A stretch of 5,368 bases of DNA from Candidatus Arcanibacter lacustris. Lineage in GTDB: Bacteria > Pseudomonadota > Alphaproteobacteria > Rickettsiales > Arcanibacteraceae. Made by a program: the position numbers and the translations under genes. A model generated the notes under the pieces. The model was given only the letters and a program-made list of their open reading frames with translations. It did no database searches and had not been told where the DNA came from. The stretch's first letter is position 1; each line of letters opens with the position of its first letter. Below, piece by piece: positions 4,660 through 5,368 of this stretch. The stretch covers positions 1-5,368 of the forward strand of contig JYHA01000139.1 in NCBI GenBank assembly GCA_000970895.1. The letters run 5' to 3'.

Positions 4660-5344
4660 AACGACGCTCTCTGGATTTAAAATTATTAATTGCTTGTAAA
4701 AAATCATCAATGCTGAAATCTGGCCATAGAGTATTGGTAAAGAATAATTCAGTATAAGCTAATTGCCATAATAAAAAATTACTCAAACGTTGCTCGCCAC
4801 TAGTTCTAATCAGCAAATCAGGATCTGGTATTTGATCAGTATATAGTTGTTTGGCAAAAAAAGCTTCATTAATTTCATCGATAGATATTTTTTGATCTAA
4901 AATATTTTGAGCGATTTTTTTAGTTGCCATTAAAATTTCTTCTCTACCGCTATAGCTTAGGGCTATATTTAGGGTAAGTTTTTGATTGTCTTTGGTTAAG
5001 TTGGTGCCATATTCTATATCTTTTTGAATATCTTCATGTAATAGAGTTGTATTTCCTATCACTTTCAATTTAACATTATTTTTATGAATATTGGCTATTT
5101 CTTCTTTTAAATAATAGCTTAGTAGATCCATCAGATATTTTACTTCTCCTGTTGGTCTATCCCAATTTTCAATAGAAAAAACATATAAGGTGAGATATGG
5201 AATATCTAACTTTATACAGGCTTTTAGAATTTCTCTAATTCTCTCAGCCCCTTTCTTATGACCCATTATTCTAGGCAACCCTCTAGACTCGGCCCATCTT
5301 CCATTGCCATCTAAGATTATCGCTACATGTTTTGGATTAGTCAT
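4643..5344 (-). CDS. uppS: Undecaprenyl diphosphate synthase (cis-prenyltransferase)
   Basis: Soluble or membrane-associated enzyme that adds eight isopentenyl diphosphates in cis to farnesyl diphosphate, giving undecaprenyl diphosphate, the lipid carrier for peptidoglycan and other envelope polymers. All five conserved regions are visible: HVAIILDGNGRW (6-17, catalytic D12), GHKKGAE (28-34, H29), FSIENWDRP (56-64), ALSYSGREEI (128-137) and DPDLLIRTSGEQRLSNF (174-190, with R180 and R186), followed by E199. The offset of 14 from E. coli numbering is constant and the length, 233 residues, is slightly short. An in-frame stop lies six bases upstream of ATG 5344, so this is the first start. There is no clear Shine-Dalgarno sequence. 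It is the first gene of the uppS-cdsA-dxr operon seen here. The promoter and any upstream gene (frr is common in this place) lie beyond the window edge. Confidence 0.97.
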   Translation of the reverse strand: MTNPKHVAIILDGNGRWAESRGLPRIMGHKKGAERIREILKACIKLDIPYLTLYVFSIENWDRPTGEVKYLMDLLSYYLKEEIANIHKNNVKLKVIGNTTLLHEDIQKDIEYGTNLTKDNQKLTLNIALSYSGREEILMATKKIAQNILDQKISIDEINEAFFAKQLYTDQIPDPDLLIRTSGEQRLSNFLLWQLAYTELFFTNTLWPDFSIDDFLQAINNFKSRERRYGKTK

Positions 5345-5368
5345 AATTATTTATTACCACATGTTAGT

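Noticed and set aside
4660..4710. 17-residue N-terminal extension of CdsA from a TTG at 4710
   Set aside because: It would overlap uppS by 68 bases from a weak start codon, while ATG at 4659 has AGAGAG at seven bases and fits the family's N-terminus better.
5345..5368. 3' end of an upstream gene such as frr
   Set aside because: Only 24 bases remain. Several frames contain stops, and no recognisable C-terminal sequence can be assigned.

Overview
The window is AT-rich (roughly one third G+C by eye). It looks like a chromosomal piece of an alphaproteobacterium, most plausibly a Rickettsiales-type intracellular bacterium. Three things point there. The order uppS-cdsA-dxr is the usual proteobacterial one. 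CdsA carries a WATDIAAY-type motif and UppS an ALSYSGREEI-type motif, both of which I associate with alphaproteobacteria. An intergenic spacer holds a GC-richer palindromic repeat that resembles those of Rickettsia relatives. Because dxr is present and apparently intact, the organism probably makes isoprenoids itself by the MEP pathway, unlike typical Rickettsia species. The exact genus cannot be settled from this window.

Layout. Positions 1-225 hold a strong AT-rich hairpin (21-66, probably a bidirectional terminator) and possible promoter elements. Next, on the + strand, is a 459-residue outer-membrane porin of the OprO/OprP type (226-1605) with a histidine-rich, coiled-coil N-terminus. A 13-bp hairpin follows (1632-1663). 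Its 3' arm doubles as the -35 box of a good sigma70-type promoter (1658-1686), placed to drive a small unknown + strand gene of 67 codons (1705-1908). The last codons of that gene lie inside another long hairpin (1883-1928). On the - strand is an unknown, strongly acidic 156-residue protein (2464-1994) with a TTG start and a good ribosome binding site. The 347-base spacer 2465-2811 has no convincing gene. It holds an AT palindrome, a cluster of small hairpins, and a nested palindrome (2662-2791).

The nested palindrome looks like a small repeat element (8-bp terminal inverted repeats, about 53% G+C core, flanked by AAT on both sides) inserted in the loop of an older hairpin downstream of dxr.

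The rest, 5344 down to 2812, is a tightly packed - strand operon: uppS, cdsA, dxr, with a 17-base overlap and then zero spacing. Dxr commits carbon to the MEP isoprenoid pathway. UppS turns the isoprenoid units into undecaprenyl diphosphate, the lipid carrier for peptidoglycan and other surface polymers. CdsA makes CDP-diacylglycerol for phospholipids. Together with the porin they form an envelope-biogenesis neighbourhood. The rseP and bamA genes that often follow dxr are not found next to it here. The most novel-looking items are the repeat-in-hairpin arrangement, the two unrecognised proteins, and the way hairpins overlap promoters and stop codons.
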